A DNA stretch of 37,863 nt from JAVBLD01 sp031553705 (GTDB lineage Bacteria > Bacteroidota > Bacteroidia > Bacteroidales > Marinifilaceae). Where the stretch lies: assembly GCA_031553705.1 (NCBI GenBank), contig JAVBLD010000017.1, forward strand, positions 1-37,863, given 5' to 3'. Made by a program: the position numbers and the translations under genes. Below are positions 36,067-37,863 of the stretch, in pieces. The notes below the pieces were generated by a model. The model did not search any database, had not been told where the DNA came from, and saw nothing but the letters and a program-made list of their open reading frames with translations. The stretch's first letter is position 1. Every line of letters begins with the position of its first letter.

Positions 36067-36097
36067 TCAAAAAAAAATCCGGTACAAAGGCCGGATT
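36067..36097 (-). terminator. Terminator downstream of the barrel gene
   Basis: AATCCGG at 36076-36082 pairs with CCGGATT at 36091-36097. On the minus strand the stem is followed by nine T. It ends transcripts from 36837 before the fecR gene. Confidence 0.75.
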
Positions 36098-36126
36098 CAT
36101 ATCTGAAAATTAAATTTCTGATTCTT

Positions 36127-36837
36127 TTAAAAGCGTAGTCCGATAGAGGCGTCTATGGCGCTGAGACTTTCAAGTATTTTGTCTCCGTCGTCATTTTTCA
36201 CGCCAAGATCGACGAAGCCATTCGTTAATATAAACTTAAATCCTTAAAAAGTATTCCCGTATATTCTGAAGTTATAACCGATCCCCGCAGTATATCCTAC
36301 ACCTTCTTTTTTAAGCGTATGGGTATCATTAAATATTGTTGTTTTTTCATAGTATGTTAAATATCCTAACGAAAATCCCCACATAAATGCATTTTGATAA
36401 TTACGGTCAAAAAAACGCCACATAATCGACGGAGCGAAATATGCAGTATTTACTTTAGAAGAGGTATTTATTTCGTCATGTGAGTACGAGTGTCCGGAAA
36501 ATCTTGCCCCAAATCCGAAAGAATTTTTTGGGAAATGATGAATTTCCGCTCCGTATATAACGCCTGCACGCATTTTATTCACGAAATCCTTTGCACGACC
36601 TTCAACTCCTTCAGCGGTTTTTGCCATACGGTAAGAAAACCCGATATCACCGGCAATCCTCCATTTGCCTACGGAAATGGGTGAGGGCAGGGAAGTATAG
36701 GTACTGTCTCCATATTCGGAAACCAGGATATTACCGCTTTGTCGCGATATCGAATCTGTTGCTTGCGGGAAATTCTCTTGTGCCGTTAATGCTAACAGCA
36801 TGTAAAGGCAGATTGTAGTAAGTAGCACTTTTTTCAT
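36127..36837 (-). pseudogene. Outer-membrane beta-barrel protein with one in-frame stop
   Basis: A signal peptide (MKKVLLTTICLYMLLALTAQ) is followed by strand-rich sequence typical of small outer-membrane barrels (GKWRIAGDIGFSYRMAKTAE, AFMWGFSLGYLTYYEK, GYTAGIGYNFRIYG). The frame stops at TAA 36246-36244 after GNTF. Without any frame change it then continues GFKFILTNGFVDLGVKND to SIGLRF and a stop at 36127-36129. Ending on ...GLRF with terminal Phe is the classic barrel C-terminus, so the full gene should have about 236 codons and the first TAA is a point nonsense change (TTA to TAA would do). If not read through, the product of 197 residues lacks the last strands and the assembly signal. No ligand is evident. 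Confidence 0.7.
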
Positions 36838-37018
36838 AAGCGGACAATTAGAAGTTTTTGTATGGTTTGATATTTATTTTTTTCGGATACCATCATATTC
36901 GACTTGTCCGCTGTTGCTGTTCACCAATTCCATATTAAAATTAAAATCAATGTTTTCATAGCTTTATCATGACGTATACGGATGATAAATATATCAGTAG
37001 TTCGGCTACAAATTTTGC
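36838..37018. other. Intergenic stretch with a short coding-like tract
   Basis: No gene is supported. On the minus strand 28 codons ending at 36874 read like protein (NIDFNFNMELVNSNSGQVEY), but a stop lies just upstream and no family is recognised. It may be a relic or chance. Confidence 0.3.
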
Positions 37019-37029
37019 AGCCGAACTAC
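36997..37029 (-). terminator. Terminator after the last gene pair
   Basis: GTAGTTCGGCT at 36997-37007 pairs perfectly with AGCCGAACTAC at 37019-37029. It begins 9 bp past the stop of the gene at 37039 and is followed by an AT-rich tract on the minus strand. Confidence 0.75.
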
Positions 37030-37038
37030 GAGCTTTAC

Positions 37039-37632
37039 TCATTTCGGATTAGCATATAATTTCTGAGGAAATACATAAGTATCATCATATAATCCTTTAA
37101 AAATAAAAGGAAGACTTATCGTATATACTTTTATATCCGGATCAGGCACTTTAAATCTCATTGTTGAGATGAGTTTATCTTCTAATAATGAATATTTGGA
37201 TAAATCCAGATTTTTAAGTTTTTCGCTATTAGTACCGAACCACATATATACGATTTCTCCATGTTTATCTATTCTAAATGTTATTGAAAGCTTTTCGTCT
37301 TTTAATTCTCCAATTTCAGTAGGGGGAAATATTGATTTAGCAGCCGCAACAATAGAATCGTTACTATTTAATATTCTTATATTTCTCATGGCCTCACTCA
37401 CTCTATATTCATCAAGACCTTTATAAGCATTTTTATATTGTTTATCGTATTTATCTCGTAGGGCTTTGTTTTTTAATAGCCATGGATTATCTTTTTTTAA
37501 ATAGACTTTATTCCCTACTTTAATATTTTGATAAACTGTATTATTATAAGTACTTGTAGATTGTGCATATATATTTATCGCTGCGATAATATATGCTAAA
37601 ATTAAAACTAATATTTTCATCGCTTTAGTCAT
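37039..37632 (-). CDS. Exported protein of unknown function
   Basis: The product of 197 residues has a signal peptide (MKILVLILAYIIAAINIYAQ from the second Met, or four codons earlier). The mature part is lysine-rich and mixed alpha/beta. The segment KLSITFRIDKHGEIVYMWFG followed by a helix and MRFKVPDPDIK weakly recalls the TonB C-terminal fold, but this is not firm. No catalytic motif is visible. The start at 37632 overlaps the upstream stop as TAATG, so the two genes are probably translated together. Base composition is more AT-rich than that of the pst or clp genes. Confidence 0.6.
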   Translation of the reverse strand: MTKAMKILVLILAYIIAAINIYAQSTSTYNNTVYQNIKVGNKVYLKKDNPWLLKNKALRDKYDKQYKNAYKGLDEYRVSEAMRNIRILNSNDSIVAAAKSIFPPTEIGELKDEKLSITFRIDKHGEIVYMWFGTNSEKLKNLDLSKYSLLEDKLISTMRFKVPDPDIKVYTISLPFIFKGLYDDTYVFPQKLYANPK

Positions 37633-37863
37633 TAATTGTTTATTACTTCGAGTAGTGCTTCAAAATATACATTTTCAGTCGTGGAGCTATTGTAACCATT
37701 AGCTGTATTGGAATGAAAATACCCGATCATCTCATCATATCTTTCATATAACAAATCTGCATCTATCGGTTGGGTTTCATCAAAACTATGAGTTGCTTCT
37801 TTAAGCCATGTTTTATATTCATCGACAGCCTCTTCATCATCACTATCAACAGTCATCGTAGAA
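37632..37863 (-). CDS. Unrecognised acidic protein, cut by the window edge
   Basis: At least 74 residues are visible (from MTVDSDDEEAVDEYKTWLKE), strongly acidic and probably helical. The frame stays open to the window end, so the true start may lie outside. It overlaps the next gene by one base. I recognise no family. Confidence 0.5.
   Translation of the reverse strand, partial: STMTVDSDDEEAVDEYKTWLKEATHSFDETQPIDADLLYERYDEMIGYFHSNTANGYNSSTTENVYFEALLEVINN

Noticed and set aside
36874..36960. A possible small protein of about 19-28 residues
   Set aside because: It has an upstream stop, no clear ribosome site and no known family; length alone cannot support a gene.

Overview
The window comes from a chromosome of the order Bacteroidales. 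The pointers are a SusC/SusD pair with a FecR-type anti-sigma factor and an ECF sigma factor of the Bacteroides expansion type, DUF4843 and PKD-like lipoproteins, and a promoter in front of tRNA-Tyr that matches the Bacteroidetes consensus exactly (TTTG, 19-nt spacer, TAnnTTTG). A genus cannot be named from this sequence. Almost all genes lie on the minus strand; the plus-strand genes are the tldD/tldE pair and the ECF sigma factor.

Region 1 (1-4.5 kb) is a patch of mobile-element debris. The left edge looks like the end of an IS21-type element. It abuts a decayed 3' end of a transposase gene. A second, diverged copy of that 3' end belongs to an internally deleted transposase at 4.07-4.49 kb. 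Between the two fossils lie a TonB-dependent receptor and a small exported carboxypeptidase-regulatory-like protein.

Region 2 (4.5-17.6 kb) holds clpB, with two identical-type palindromes upstream and strong hairpins downstream, then rsmE, a frameshifted RHS/YD-repeat relic, and a group of exported peptidases: a tricorn-type S41 protease, an M64 metallopeptidase, and a TldD/TldE pair that carries signal peptides. A thioredoxin-like gene fossil lies between the M64 gene and tldD.

Region 3 (17.6-25.1 kb) has tRNA-Gly(TCC) and tRNA-Tyr(GTA), then a complete phosphate regulon in one direction: pstS-pstC-pstA-pstB-phoU-phoB-phoR. An array of 7-bp direct repeats with 11-bp spacing, upstream of pstS, is a good candidate PhoB-binding site, which would make the operon autoregulated.

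Region 4 (25.1-36.1 kb) is a TonB-dependent nutrient uptake locus: fecR, susC, susD, DUF4843 lipoprotein, PKD-like lipoprotein and TlpA-like thioredoxin lipoprotein, all on the minus strand. The likely cognate ECF sigma gene lies at the far end of the locus and converges on it. The substrate is not evident.

Region 5 (36.1-37.86 kb) contains an outer-membrane beta-barrel gene interrupted by one in-frame stop codon, and two unrecognised overlapping genes, the last cut by the window edge.

I see no clear wholly new system. The best leads are the PHO-box array, the paired clpB palindromes, the exported TldD/TldE pair, the sigma/FecR split and the in-frame stop in the barrel gene.
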